Assembly (NCBI GenBank): GCA_900770875.1 | Contig: CAAGLV010000120.1 | Location: forward strand, 1-7,422 | Direction: 5' to 3' | Length of the DNA stretch: 7,422 nt | Origin: Flavobacteriales bacterium | GTDB lineage: Bacteria > Bacteroidota > Bacteroidia > Flavobacteriales > Weeksellaceae | Shown: positions 1 to 6,080 of the stretch, piece after piece | Layout: every line of letters starts with the position of its first letter | How positions within the stretch are numbered: position 1 is the first letter of the stretch | Program-made: the position numbers and the translations under genes | The notes under the pieces: model-generated | Database searches by the model: none | Seen by the model: the letters and a program-made list of their open reading frames with translations, nothing else | What the model was told of the DNA's origin: nothing

Positions 1-420
1 TAGAGCTAAAAACTTTTCAGGACGTCCTGTAAATTCTGCGAATTGACTTGGCAATAAAGTTGAAGAATTTGTTGTGAAAATTGTTTTTTCGGGAGCTAAA
101 GTTGCTACATTTTTATAAAAATCTATTTTAATCTGTGGATTTTCAGGAATTGCTTCTATCAATAAATCAGCATCTGTTAAAGCTTTCGCTAGATCTGATG
201 AATAAGACAATCTTTGTTTTGTAGCAGCAATTTGAAGATCAGTCGCTTTCATATCTGTTTTATACGATGACGCTAATTGATCAAATTTCAATTTAGCTTT
301 TTCAAGTACCTCATCATTAATGTCATAAACAATAACATTAAACCCTTTGAAAGCCGTTTGAAATGCAATTTGGTAGCCTAACACTCCACTTCCTGCAACT
401 GTAATATTTTTAAAACTCAT
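1..420 (-). CDS. 3-hydroxyacyl-CoA dehydrogenase, NAD-binding domain (N-terminal part, cut by window edge)
   Basis: Reading the minus strand from the ATG at 420 gives 140 open codons to the window edge. The protein starts MSFKNITVAGSGVLGYQIAF: a Rossmann fold with the dinucleotide loop G10-S-G12-V-L-G15 and, at the end of the second strand, D33, the acidic residue that selects NAD over NADP. The segment ADLLIEAIPE (about 84-93) and the later TNSS (117-120) are hallmarks of the 3-hydroxyacyl-CoA / 3-hydroxybutyryl-CoA dehydrogenase family; the serine after the asparagine lies in the substrate-binding region. These enzymes oxidise (3S)-hydroxyacyl-CoA to 3-ketoacyl-CoA in beta-oxidation or butyrate-type pathways in the cytoplasm. 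The catalytic histidine and the helical C-terminal domain would lie outside the window. It is divergent from menC with 122 nt between. The exact substrate cannot be told from this half, and a multifunctional FadB-type protein is unlikely because the Rossmann fold is at the very N-terminus. Confidence 0.88.
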   Translation of the reverse strand, partial: MSFKNITVAGSGVLGYQIAFQTAFKGFNVIVYDINDEVLEKAKLKFDQLASSYKTDMKATDLQIAATKQRLSYSSDLAKALTDADLLIEAIPENPQIKIDFYKNVATLAPEKTIFTTNSSTLLPSQFAEFTGRPEKFLAL

Positions 421-530
421 AATTTAGGTTATTTACTTGTTTAATAATTACAAAAATCAAACCAATTCAACTGCTGAATACAGTTAAAATAATTTTATTC
501 AAAATCCGTAAAAATATCAATCTCCTGATG

Positions 531-538
531 TAAATTTG
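531..538 (+). promoter_or_regulatory. Candidate -7 promoter element of the menC operon (TAAATTTG)
   Basis: TAAATTTG is a full match to the Bacteroidota -7 consensus TAnnTTTG. It ends only 4 nt before the menC ATG at 543. I see no TTG at the expected -33 spacing, so the match rests on the -7 element alone. If used, transcription would begin at or within a few bases of the start codon. It is the only full match in the 122-nt divergent gap, and I found none on the minus strand for the dehydrogenase. Confidence 0.4.
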
Positions 539-542
539 AAGT

Positions 543-1580
543 ATGAAAGCAAAATTTGAACCTTACGTTTTAAAATTTAAACGCCCAGGAGGAACTTCTA
601 GAGGTGTTTTAACCGAAAAATTAACGTATTTACTAACGATTGAAGAAGATGGAATTGAGTACATTGGTGAATGTGGTTTATTTAAGGGTTTGAGTGCTGA
701 TGATCGCGAAGATTACGAAGAAAAATTACAATGGACTTGTGCTAATATCGAATTAGGTGTACAAGAACTTTGGAATCAGTTACGCGAATGGCCATCAATA
801 CAATTTGGTTTAGAACAAGCTTTTCAGGCCTTAAGTTTTAACCGAAATAAAGATATTCCTTACGATCCGTACAATCCTGATTTATTTGAATCGGCCTTTA
901 AAAATGGTGAAAAAGGAATGCAAATAAATGGTTTAATTTGGATGGGAGATGTTGATTTTATGCGCGAACAAATTCAAGAAAAATTGGCCCAAGGTTTTAA
1001 ATGCATCAAAATAAAAATTGGTGTAAATTGGCAAGAAGAATATCAAATTTTAAAGCAATTGCGCGAAGAATTTTCTGCCGAACAATTAGAATTACGCGTT
1101 GATGCAAATGGTGGATTTACTTTTGAAGAAGCTAAAGAAGTTTTACAACAATTAGCCGAATTAAAAATTCATTCGATCGAACAACCAATTAAAGCAGGAC
1201 AAATTGAACAAATAGCTGAATTATGCGCTTCTACTCCTACTCCAATTGCCTTAGACGAAGAATTAATTGGCGTATTTAATCGTGAAGAAAAATTAGCATT
1301 AATCGAAAAAATTAAACCTCAATACGTTATTTTAAAACCAAGTTTAGTTGGCGGAATTCGTGGTTCTTTAGAATGGATTGAAGCATGCGATTACAACGAA
1401 ATCGATTTTTGGATAACTTCTGCTTTAGAAAGTAACATTGGTTTAAACGCCATTGCACAATGGACAGCAATTCTTTATCCAGAAATGCCACAAGGATTAG
1501 GTACAGGAAGTTTATTTACTAATAATTTCCCTACTCGATTAGAAGTTAAAGGCGAGTTTTTATACCGAAACAAAAACTAA
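543..1580 (+). CDS. menC: o-Succinylbenzoate synthase (menaquinone biosynthesis)
   Basis: This 345-residue enolase-superfamily enzyme dehydrates SHCHC to o-succinylbenzoate in the menaquinone pathway, in the cytoplasm. The muconate-lactonising subgroup signature is complete: K156-I-K158 on the second barrel strand (catalytic lysines), metal ligands D187 in RVDANGG, E213 in SIEQP and D238 in LDEE, and the opposing catalytic K265 in ILKPSLVGG. The N-terminal capping domain has the RPGGTSRGVL stretch (residues 14-23) typical of substrate-loop regions in this group. Assignment as MenC rather than dipeptide epimerase or N-acylamino-acid racemase rests on both sequence style and the menE gene two positions downstream. 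The ATG at 543 is preferred because the protein begins directly with the first strand of the capping domain and no upstream in-frame start fits. It leads a three-gene unit, with the next gene 3 nt after its stop. Confidence 0.95.
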   Translation: MKAKFEPYVLKFKRPGGTSRGVLTEKLTYLLTIEEDGIEYIGECGLFKGLSADDREDYEEKLQWTCANIELGVQELWNQLREWPSIQFGLEQAFQALSFNRNKDIPYDPYNPDLFESAFKNGEKGMQINGLIWMGDVDFMREQIQEKLAQGFKCIKIKIGVNWQEEYQILKQLREEFSAEQLELRVDANGGFTFEEAKEVLQQLAELKIHSIEQPIKAGQIEQIAELCASTPTPIALDEELIGVFNREEKLALIEKIKPQYVILKPSLVGGIRGSLEWIEACDYNEIDFWITSALESNIGLNAIAQWTAILYPEMPQGLGTGSLFTNNFPTRLEVKGEFLYRNKN

Positions 1581-1583
1581 TTT

Positions 1584-2198
1584 ATGAGAAAAATACTTCC
1601 TATTTTACTATTTATTATCATGCTTAGCAGTTGTGCTACGCACAAAAATAAACCAGCAGAACTTGTTGGAACAGAAAAATTTCAGCACGAATTAGTCGAG
1701 TTTTATACTAATCCATCAACTACGCCTTTAAACGAAGAAGAAATCGCAATTTTTAAAGGAATTACTTTTTTTCCGATTGATGAAAAATACAATATCAAAG
1801 CGGATTTTACACCAATAAACGACGGAAATATAATTCCGTTTCCTACATCTGCAGGTAAAGTAAAATATTATAAAGAATACGGTATTGCAAATTTTGATCT
1901 TGATGGAAAAAACTTTGCTTTAAAAATCTATCAAGCGAATCCAATTTTAGATCAATATCCAACTCATTTATTTTTGCCTTTTACCGACGAAACTAATGGC
2001 GATACAACTTATGGTGGTGGACGATACATTGATTTAGATACCGAAAAATCATTTACCGAAAATGGAAAAATCATCATCAATTTTAACGAAGCTTACAATC
2101 CATATTGCGCATATAGCAAACGTTACAATTGTCCAATTCCGCCAAGCTATAATTCGTTAGATACAGAGATTAAAGCAGGTGTAACTTATAAAAAATAA
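1584..2198 (+). CDS. DUF1684-family lipoprotein within the men operon
   Basis: A 204-residue predicted lipoprotein. Residues 1-17 form a lipoprotein signal: basic MRK, a hydrophobic core, and the lipobox LSSC with C17 as the lipidated residue. The mature part matches the uncharacterised DUF1684 family. It has the FYTNPSTTPL opening (about 40-49), LPFTDETNGDTTYGGGRYID (121-140), and the C-terminal block with NFNEAYNPYCAY (156-167) followed by NCPIPP (172-177), containing C165 and C173. No catalytic activity is established for this family to my knowledge, and I assign none. The gene starts 3 nt after menC and ends 1 nt before menE, so it is almost certainly co-transcribed and perhaps translationally coupled. 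The context suggests a periplasmic or outer-membrane role linked to, or merely carried with, menaquinone synthesis. Export places it in a different compartment from the cytoplasmic MenC and MenE. Confidence 0.88.
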   Translation: MRKILPILLFIIMLSSCATHKNKPAELVGTEKFQHELVEFYTNPSTTPLNEEEIAIFKGITFFPIDEKYNIKADFTPINDGNIIPFPTSAGKVKYYKEYGIANFDLDGKNFALKIYQANPILDQYPTHLFLPFTDETNGDTTYGGGRYIDLDTEKSFTENGKIIINFNEAYNPYCAYSKRYNCPIPPSYNSLDTEIKAGVTYKK

Positions 2199-2199
2199 T

Positions 2200-3231
2200 A
2201 TGCTGATTTTAGATTTTAGTCAAGCTAAATTTAATCTTAATCATATTAAACCAACCACTGATTTCGAGCAATCGGTGGTTGATTTTTTGGTTAATTGGTT
2301 TGATGCTTCAACTCGCATGCAGGTACAAACCTCTGGTTCTACAGGCACACCAAAACAAATAGAACTTACAAAAGAAAATATGCGCAAAAGTGCGCGTATG
2401 ACCTGCAAATATTTAAAATTATCTAAAGGTGATACAGCATTATTAGCCATGCCTGTAAGTTATATTGCCGGAAAATTAATGCTTGTACGTGCCATAGAAA
2501 TTGGTTTAAAATTAATTTGTGTTGAGCCTACGAGTACCTTAAATTGGATGGATTTTAATTCTCAATTTAATTCAATTGATTTTGTAGCTTTAACACCAAT
2601 GCAAGTAGAACATTCGTTAGATTTTGTTTCGCATTGCAATAAATTAATTATCGGAGGCGCTCCTTTATCCGAAAAAGTTAAAAAACAATTGGCTTTAATG
2701 ACAAACGAAGTTTACGAAACTTATGCCATGACCGAAACCATAACGCATATTGCATTTAAACAAGTTGCGAATAAAAAATATACATCATCAAATCTTTTTG
2801 AAGCTTTTGAAGAAGTAAATATTAAACAAGACGAAAGAGGTTGTTTAATTATAGAAACGCCTTACGACAATTTAACAATTACAACAAATGATATTGTAGA
2901 ATTGGTTAACGAACGTTGTTTTAATTGGATTGGCCGAGCAGATAACATCATAAATTCGGGCGGAATTAAATTATTTCCGGAACAGATCGAAGAAATTTTA
3001 AAACCTTACATCAATACAGCCTTTTTTGTAATTGGTAAAAAAGACGAAACTTTAGGCGAAAAATTAGTTTTGGTTATCGAAGGAAATCCACAAAAAATTG
3101 CGTTAGAAAATGTGCCACTAACACGTTATCAAAAGCCAAAAGAAATTATCTTTGTAGAACAATTTCCACGCACCGAAAGCGGCAAAATACAACGTAATAA
3201 AATAAATCTTAATCAAAGCAAAAGCAACTAA
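2200..3231 (+). CDS. menE: o-Succinylbenzoate--CoA ligase (compact form)
   Basis: A 343-residue ANL-superfamily adenylating enzyme that activates o-succinylbenzoate with ATP and couples it to CoA, the step after MenC. Motifs in order: phosphate-binding loop TSGSTGTPK (44-52); YAMTET (175-180), which contacts AMP; the ribose-binding aspartate D231 in TND; GRADNIINSGGIK (245-257), holding the hinge region and core motif; and the C-terminal catalytic K329 in RTESGKIQR. It is roughly 100 residues shorter than proteobacterial MenE: the phosphate loop is near residue 44, so much of the usual N-terminal subdomain is missing. This compact form is, as I recall, normal in Bacteroidota, so I do not call it truncated. 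The ATG at 2200 follows the previous stop by 1 nt with no Shine-Dalgarno sequence. A terminator-like hairpin lies inside codons 18-30, and the stop codon sits in the loop of the real terminator. Confidence 0.94.
   Translation: MLILDFSQAKFNLNHIKPTTDFEQSVVDFLVNWFDASTRMQVQTSGSTGTPKQIELTKENMRKSARMTCKYLKLSKGDTALLAMPVSYIAGKLMLVRAIEIGLKLICVEPTSTLNWMDFNSQFNSIDFVALTPMQVEHSLDFVSHCNKLIIGGAPLSEKVKKQLALMTNEVYETYAMTETITHIAFKQVANKKYTSSNLFEAFEEVNIKQDERGCLIIETPYDNLTITTNDIVELVNERCFNWIGRADNIINSGGIKLFPEQIEEILKPYINTAFFVIGKKDETLGEKLVLVIEGNPQKIALENVPLTRYQKPKEIIFVEQFPRTESGKIQRNKINLNQSKSN
2252..2288 (+). promoter_or_regulatory. Terminator-shaped hairpin inside the 5' end of menE
   Basis: Arms 2252-2263 (CAACCACTGATT) and 2270-2281 (AATCGGTGGTTG) pair over 12 bp with a single T-G wobble (2259 with 2274), a 6-nt loop, and then a run of six T at 2283-2288. 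The shape is that of an intrinsic terminator, but it lies about 50 nt into menE coding sequence. It could attenuate menE relative to menC, or it may be a chance product of the coding sequence. Confidence 0.4.
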
Positions 3232-3254
3232 TAAAAAGGTTGCTTTTATTTTTT
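3220..3254 (+). terminator. Intrinsic terminator of the menC-DUF1684-menE operon
   Basis: AAAAGCAAC (3220-3228) pairs perfectly with GTTGCTTTT (3239-3247) as a 9-bp stem with a 10-nt loop, followed by an A and then a T run from 3249. The menE stop codon (3229-3231) lies in the loop, so the last codons of menE form the left arm. The stem is A+T rich at its base, which fits this genome. Confidence 0.7.
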
Positions 3255-3312
3255 CGTTAATTAGTTGTGGAAAAAAAATAATTCTAAAGGCAATTATTAG
3301 CAAAAAAATAAC

Positions 3313-3320
3313 TATTTTAC
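3313..3320 (+). promoter_or_regulatory. Weak -7-like element before the TPR-like gene (TATTTTAC)
   Basis: TATTTTAC keeps the TA and two of the three T of TAnnTTTG but lacks the G. It sits 22 nt before the ATG at 3343 and downstream of the menE terminator, where a new promoter is needed. The match is partial and no -33 TTG is evident at good spacing, so this is only a candidate. Confidence 0.2.
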
Positions 3321-3342
3321 ATTTACAATTAACGACTAAATT

Positions 3343-4227
3343 ATGATTTGGACGGACGATAATAAAACCTTTAATGATGCATTTTTTTTGATGCTTAATT
3401 ATAACGAAAATAAAGAACTATTTCCGCTTTGGAAATCGCTTTCGTTTAAAAATTATCCAATTGATGATTTATTAACTGCCCAAACTTTATTAGATAAATT
3501 AATTGAAGAAAATGCAACATTTAACAAAGCAATTTTCCTAAAGGCAATTGTACAAAGGCAATTAAATTACACCGAAGAATCGGTTTTATATTTTCATCAA
3601 GCCAAAGACAACGATTTTTATTTGTATCCGTGCAATGTATATTTGGCCGAATATTATATTCATAAATTAAAATTTGATGAGGCGCTACGTTACCTAACAG
3701 AAGTCGATTTAATTTATCCAAACAATCAAAAAATCACCTTGCTTTTGGCTTTAATTAATATCGAACTTTTTCAGTTCGAAGAAGCTAAAAAGTACCTCAA
3801 TAAACTGTATCAAATTAGTCCGCACAAAAAAATAATTTCGCTTTTAAACCATAATCTTTCCATTTCCGAACAGATTGTTTTAGAAACAACAAACAAACTT
3901 ATTCTTAAAAATTTTAAACTAAAAAGCTTTAATTACAACTTACAATTAAAAACCAATTTAATTAAAAAGTTTAATTTATATCAGGATTTAGGCATTCCGT
4001 ACGATGCCGTAAATTGCTTTATTTATGGCTTAATTTTAAAGAATATTACGGCATATCCAAACTTTTCGTCGTTTAACGATTATAATGTACATACGATATT
4101 AAATCATTTAAAAATTGAAGAAAATATGATTTTGATTGATTTTGATGGCATTGATTTTGATAACGACTTTGTACAATCGTTTGAAGAATATTTAGAAGTT
4201 GAATTACTGGTGAAAGAAGATTTTTAA
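3343..4227 (+). CDS. TPR-like protein of unknown function
   Basis: A 294-residue protein with no signal peptide or membrane segment, so probably cytoplasmic. The middle looks like degenerate tetratricopeptide repeats: about residues 60-92 (FNKAIFLKAIVQRQLNYTEE onward), 96-128 (PCNVYLAEYYIHKLKFDEAL onward) and 129-161 (ITLLLALINIELFQFEEAKK onward). The alternating A/L/Y positions and the terminal P-N or P-H turns fit helix-turn-helix pairs. The C-terminal 100 residues are not repeat-like and end in a strongly acidic segment with DFDGIDFDNDF (266-276). TPR folds usually mediate protein binding, and nothing here identifies a partner. I do not recognise a named family for the full protein. It begins 111 nt after menE, beyond a terminator, and is followed 32 nt after its stop by another unknown gene that has its own promoter element. 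Confidence 0.75.
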   Translation: MIWTDDNKTFNDAFFLMLNYNENKELFPLWKSLSFKNYPIDDLLTAQTLLDKLIEENATFNKAIFLKAIVQRQLNYTEESVLYFHQAKDNDFYLYPCNVYLAEYYIHKLKFDEALRYLTEVDLIYPNNQKITLLLALINIELFQFEEAKKYLNKLYQISPHKKIISLLNHNLSISEQIVLETTNKLILKNFKLKSFNYNLQLKTNLIKKFNLYQDLGIPYDAVNCFIYGLILKNITAYPNFSSFNDYNVHTILNHLKIEENMILIDFDGIDFDNDFVQSFEEYLEVELLVKEDF

Positions 4228-4236
4228 TATTTTTTT

Positions 4237-4244
4237 TAGATTTG
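4237..4244 (+). promoter_or_regulatory. -7 promoter element of the 126-residue protein gene (TAGATTTG)
   Basis: TAGATTTG fully matches the Bacteroidota -7 consensus TAnnTTTG and lies in the gap after the TPR-like gene, preceded by a T-rich stretch. Transcription would start around 4249-4251, leaving a leader of roughly 10 nt before the ATG at 4260. No clear -33 TTG is visible at the usual spacing. Its TTTG includes the TTG triplet that could otherwise be read as an upstream start codon, which argues against that start. Confidence 0.45.
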
Positions 4245-4259
4245 CAAAAAATAAAAACA

Positions 4260-4640
4260 ATGCAAAAAGTTACCACTAGGGACGAAATTTTAGATAATGT
4301 TGAGTTATTTTTAGAAGCTTTAGAAAACGAAGATTCTAACGATACCGAAAAAGCAATTGAGTTAATCAAAAAATCAAATATTTTTTTAGCTATTTTAACT
4401 GAAGAAATTAACTTTTTTATTCCTAGTTTATTTTTAAGCAATAAAAATCAAACCTTCGATACTTTAAATCTTTCTACAAACGAAAATCAGATAGCAGATA
4501 CAATTAACGCTATTTTAGGATCTACACCTAAAATAGATAAAACAATGGACGAGTTATTTTTAGATTTTTGCGACGAAGTTGCAATTAATCGTAACGATGT
4601 TGGTATCTCGAGAGAATATTGGATTATTAAAGATTTATAA
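4260..4640 (+). CDS. Small acidic hypothetical protein (126 residues)
   Basis: Read from the ATG at 4260, the product is 126 residues beginning MQKVTTRDEILDNVELFLEA. An in-frame TTG at 4242 would add six residues, but it falls inside a full -7 promoter match, so ATG 4260 is chosen. The protein is predicted helical in its first 45 residues, with an acidic patch around EALENEDSNDTEKAIELIKK (19-38). A more hydrophobic stretch IFLAILTEEINFFIPSLFL (about 41-59) reads as an amphipathic or buried helix rather than a clear membrane span. The C-terminal third carries the acidic stretch MDELFLDFCDEV (95-106). There is no signal peptide. I do not recognise the family. Its neighbours are also unassigned, so context gives no function. 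Confidence 0.7.
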   Translation: MQKVTTRDEILDNVELFLEALENEDSNDTEKAIELIKKSNIFLAILTEEINFFIPSLFLSNKNQTFDTLNLSTNENQIADTINAILGSTPKIDKTMDELFLDFCDEVAINRNDVGISREYWIIKDL

Positions 4641-4655
4641 GTAAAATATATTAAA

Positions 4656-4701
4656 GGCAAAATCGTTAAATGATCTTTATTAAACATTTATCATTATTGC
4701 C
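4656..4701. repeat. Imperfect inverted repeat before the small lipoprotein gene
   Basis: Outer arms GGCAA (4656-4660) and TTGCC (4697-4701) and inner arms TAAATG (4667-4672) and CATTTA (4685-4690) pair in register, with a few isolated pairs between them, to give one long interrupted hairpin. It occupies most of the 76-nt gap before the ATG at 4717. No T run follows, so it is a poor terminator on the plus strand. A leader structure or a regulator-binding site is possible. Confidence 0.35.
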
Positions 4702-4716
4702 AAAATTTCAATCAAT

Positions 4717-5169
4717 ATGAAAAAATTAGCATTAACTTTAGCTTCGGCTTTCGTTTTATTTAGTTGTGCATCAAACTCAACTACTACCAATACAGCAGCA
4801 ACATCTAACGATACTTTAAGTACAATTACAAAAGTTGCGCAAATTACAAGTACAATTTCAGAATTATCAAACTTATTTGGAGGTTTAAATTTAACAGACT
4901 CTCAGTCTTCTTTGGTTAAAAATGCTTTAGTATCTTACGTTAAAGATTACAGCGGTTTAAATACAAACGCATCTAACTACTCTAGCTTATTAAGCGGATT
5001 AAAAACAGAAACTTTAGACGAAATTAAAACTGGTTTAGGAACAAACAAGTACAACGAAGTTTTTACCACATTAAAAGCATTTTCTGCCAATAAAAAAGTA
5101 GAAACAGTTAACACAAATTCTACGGCAAACGAACTTGTAACACAAGCTTTAATTAGCTTAATTAAATAA
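4717..5169 (+). CDS. Small Ser/Thr/Asn-rich lipoprotein of unknown function
   Basis: A 150-residue predicted lipoprotein. MKK, a hydrophobic core and the lipobox LFSC give C17 as the lipidated cysteine. Residues 18-36 are a low-complexity Ser/Thr/Asn/Ala linker, and the remainder is a helical domain with ITKVAQITSTISELSNLFGG (37-56), LVKNALVSYVKDY (66-78) and a C-terminal helix ending in ISLIK. The residues after C17 (ASNS) do not show the acidic surface-export signal known for some Bacteroidota lipoproteins, so I would place it on the periplasmic face of a membrane rather than the cell surface; this is inference. I do not recognise a family. The gene ends just before a strong terminator shared with the convergent TPR gene. 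No full TAnnTTTG match is seen upstream; a weak one (CATTATTG at 4692-4699) overlaps the hairpin. Confidence 0.78.
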   Translation: MKKLALTLASAFVLFSCASNSTTTNTAATSNDTLSTITKVAQITSTISELSNLFGGLNLTDSQSSLVKNALVSYVKDYSGLNTNASNYSSLLSGLKTETLDEIKTGLGTNKYNEVFTTLKAFSANKKVETVNTNSTANELVTQALISLIK

Positions 5170-5173
5170 TTTT

Positions 5174-5208
5174 AAAAAACCGTTTCTGAATCAGAAACGG
5201 TTTTTTTT
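5174..5208. terminator. Bidirectional intrinsic terminator between convergent genes
   Basis: CCGTTTCTG (5180-5188) and CAGAAACGG (5192-5200) form a perfect 9-bp stem with the 3-nt loop AAT. It is flanked by A6 (5174-5179) and T8 (5201-5208), which extend the pairing and provide a T tract in each direction. It lies between the lipoprotein stop at 5169 and the end of the minus-strand TPR gene at 5214, so it serves both. Confidence 0.9.
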
Positions 5209-5213
5209 GCCTT

Positions 5214-5999
5214 TTATCCTTCTAAAGATTGATTATTTTGTTGCTGTTGAGCCAACTGATAATAATATTGTAATTTTTGCTGAGCTAATTCAAATTCAGG
5301 ATTAATTGCTAAAGCGATCTGAAAACATTGAATGGCATTTTCTAAATCTTCCTTCTGCTCTAAAATAATTCCTTTACTATAATGTGTTAAATGATAATTT
5401 GGATTTATTTTTAACGACTCTTCGTAATCGGCTAAAGCCTTATCAAAATCATTTAACAAAACATAAGTATTCGCACGATTATAAAACGATAAGAAATGCG
5501 GCTTAAGCTCGATAACTTTTGTATAATCTGCAATTGCTTTATCAAAATCTTTTAACTGATCGTAACAAAAAGCACGGTTATGATAACACGATTCGTAATT
5601 AGGGTTAATCGTTAATGCTTGGTTAAATAAATCAATCGCTTCGTTGTATTGATTTAAATTCATTTTTATAAATGCCTTTTGATGAATCGCAACAGCATGT
5701 TCTGGATTTAATTGGATAATACGATCTAAAATCTCAACTGCAGGCGTTGGATTAAAACGGCTGTATAAAGCCATTGCTTTGTAAAATAAAAAATCAATAT
5801 TATCAGGTTCTTCCGCTAATGCAATATCAAAATCCTTAATTGCATCTGTATATTGTTTCATATAATATTGACTTAAACCTCTATAAAAATAAGAGTTAGT
5901 CACCTCTATCTTTCTTTTAATAGAAAGCGAAAAATATTCGAACGCTTTTCTATAATGTCCTTTCTGAAGATATGCTCTTCCTTGATCATAAAAACTCAT
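5214..5999 (-). CDS. Tetratricopeptide repeat protein (about seven TPRs)
   Basis: A 261-residue protein made almost entirely of 34-residue TPR units: about 1-33, 35-68, 69-101, 102-135, 136-169, 170-203 and 204-237, then a capping helix and a Gln/Asn-rich tail (QQQQNNQ, near 251-257). Consensus positions are clear, for example YFYRGLSQYYMKQYTDAIKD in unit 2 and CYHNRAFCYDQLKDFDKAIA in unit 5, with NP or KP closing most units. Such arrays form a superhelical scaffold for protein or peptide binding. There is no signal peptide or membrane segment, so a cytoplasmic location is likely. No extra enzymatic domain is present, so the partner and pathway are unknown. The start at 5999 is supported because the first TPR begins at residue 1. 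It is convergent with the lipoprotein gene and divergent from the epimerase gene, so it is probably monocistronic. Confidence 0.9.
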   Translation of the reverse strand: MSFYDQGRAYLQKGHYRKAFEYFSLSIKRKIEVTNSYFYRGLSQYYMKQYTDAIKDFDIALAEEPDNIDFLFYKAMALYSRFNPTPAVEILDRIIQLNPEHAVAIHQKAFIKMNLNQYNEAIDLFNQALTINPNYESCYHNRAFCYDQLKDFDKAIADYTKVIELKPHFLSFYNRANTYVLLNDFDKALADYEESLKINPNYHLTHYSKGIILEQKEDLENAIQCFQIALAINPEFELAQQKLQYYYQLAQQQQNNQSLEG

Positions 6000-6045
6000 A
6001 ATTCAATATTACAACAAGAATTAATATCTATTTTAATCTTTTTTC

Positions 6046-6053
6046 TAAATTTA
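6046..6053. promoter_or_regulatory. Self-complementary -7-like element in the divergent gap (TAAATTTA)
   Basis: TAAATTTA matches TAnnTTT of the Bacteroidota -7 element but lacks the final G. Because it is its own reverse complement, it offers the same partial match towards the epimerase gene (28 nt upstream of its ATG) and towards the TPR gene (47 nt upstream). No -33 TTG is well placed on either strand. This is a weak candidate only. Confidence 0.22.
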
Positions 6054-6080
6054 TCAACAATATTAAAGAAAAAAAATAAT

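Noticed and set aside
2241..2450. Antisense reading frame of 69 residues within menE
   Set aside because: It lies opposite motif-bearing menE codons and has no domain or promoter; a shadow of the real gene.
3118..3303. Minus-strand reading frame of 61 residues over the menE end and terminator
   Set aside because: It is built from the complement of menE and the terminator; the hydrophobic look comes from A-rich sense codons.
3286..3563. Three copies of AAAGGCAATT (3286, 3540, 3554)
   Set aside because: Two are inside coding sequence and explained by codons for A-I and Q-L; spacing is irregular, so they are treated as chance.
3521..3721. Minus-strand reading frame inside the TPR-like gene
   Set aside because: Fully contained in a better gene on the other strand, with no recognisable features.
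4242..4259. TTG start adding six residues to the small acidic protein
   Set aside because: The triplet is inside a full TAnnTTTG promoter match, and an ATG follows in frame at 4260.
4073..4441. Minus-strand reading frame of 122 residues across two plus-strand genes
   Set aside because: It spans the end of the TPR-like gene, the promoter gap and most of the small acidic gene. Its Lys/Ser/Ile-rich sequence is what A+T-rich antisense yields.
4487..4687. Minus-strand reading frame of 66 residues
   Set aside because: Antisense to the small acidic gene, with its start in the hairpin region; no supporting feature.
5955..6080. 42-residue N-terminal extension of methylmalonyl-CoA epimerase
   Set aside because: It overlaps the divergent TPR gene, is not part of the epimerase fold, and the usual family length starts at ATG 6081.
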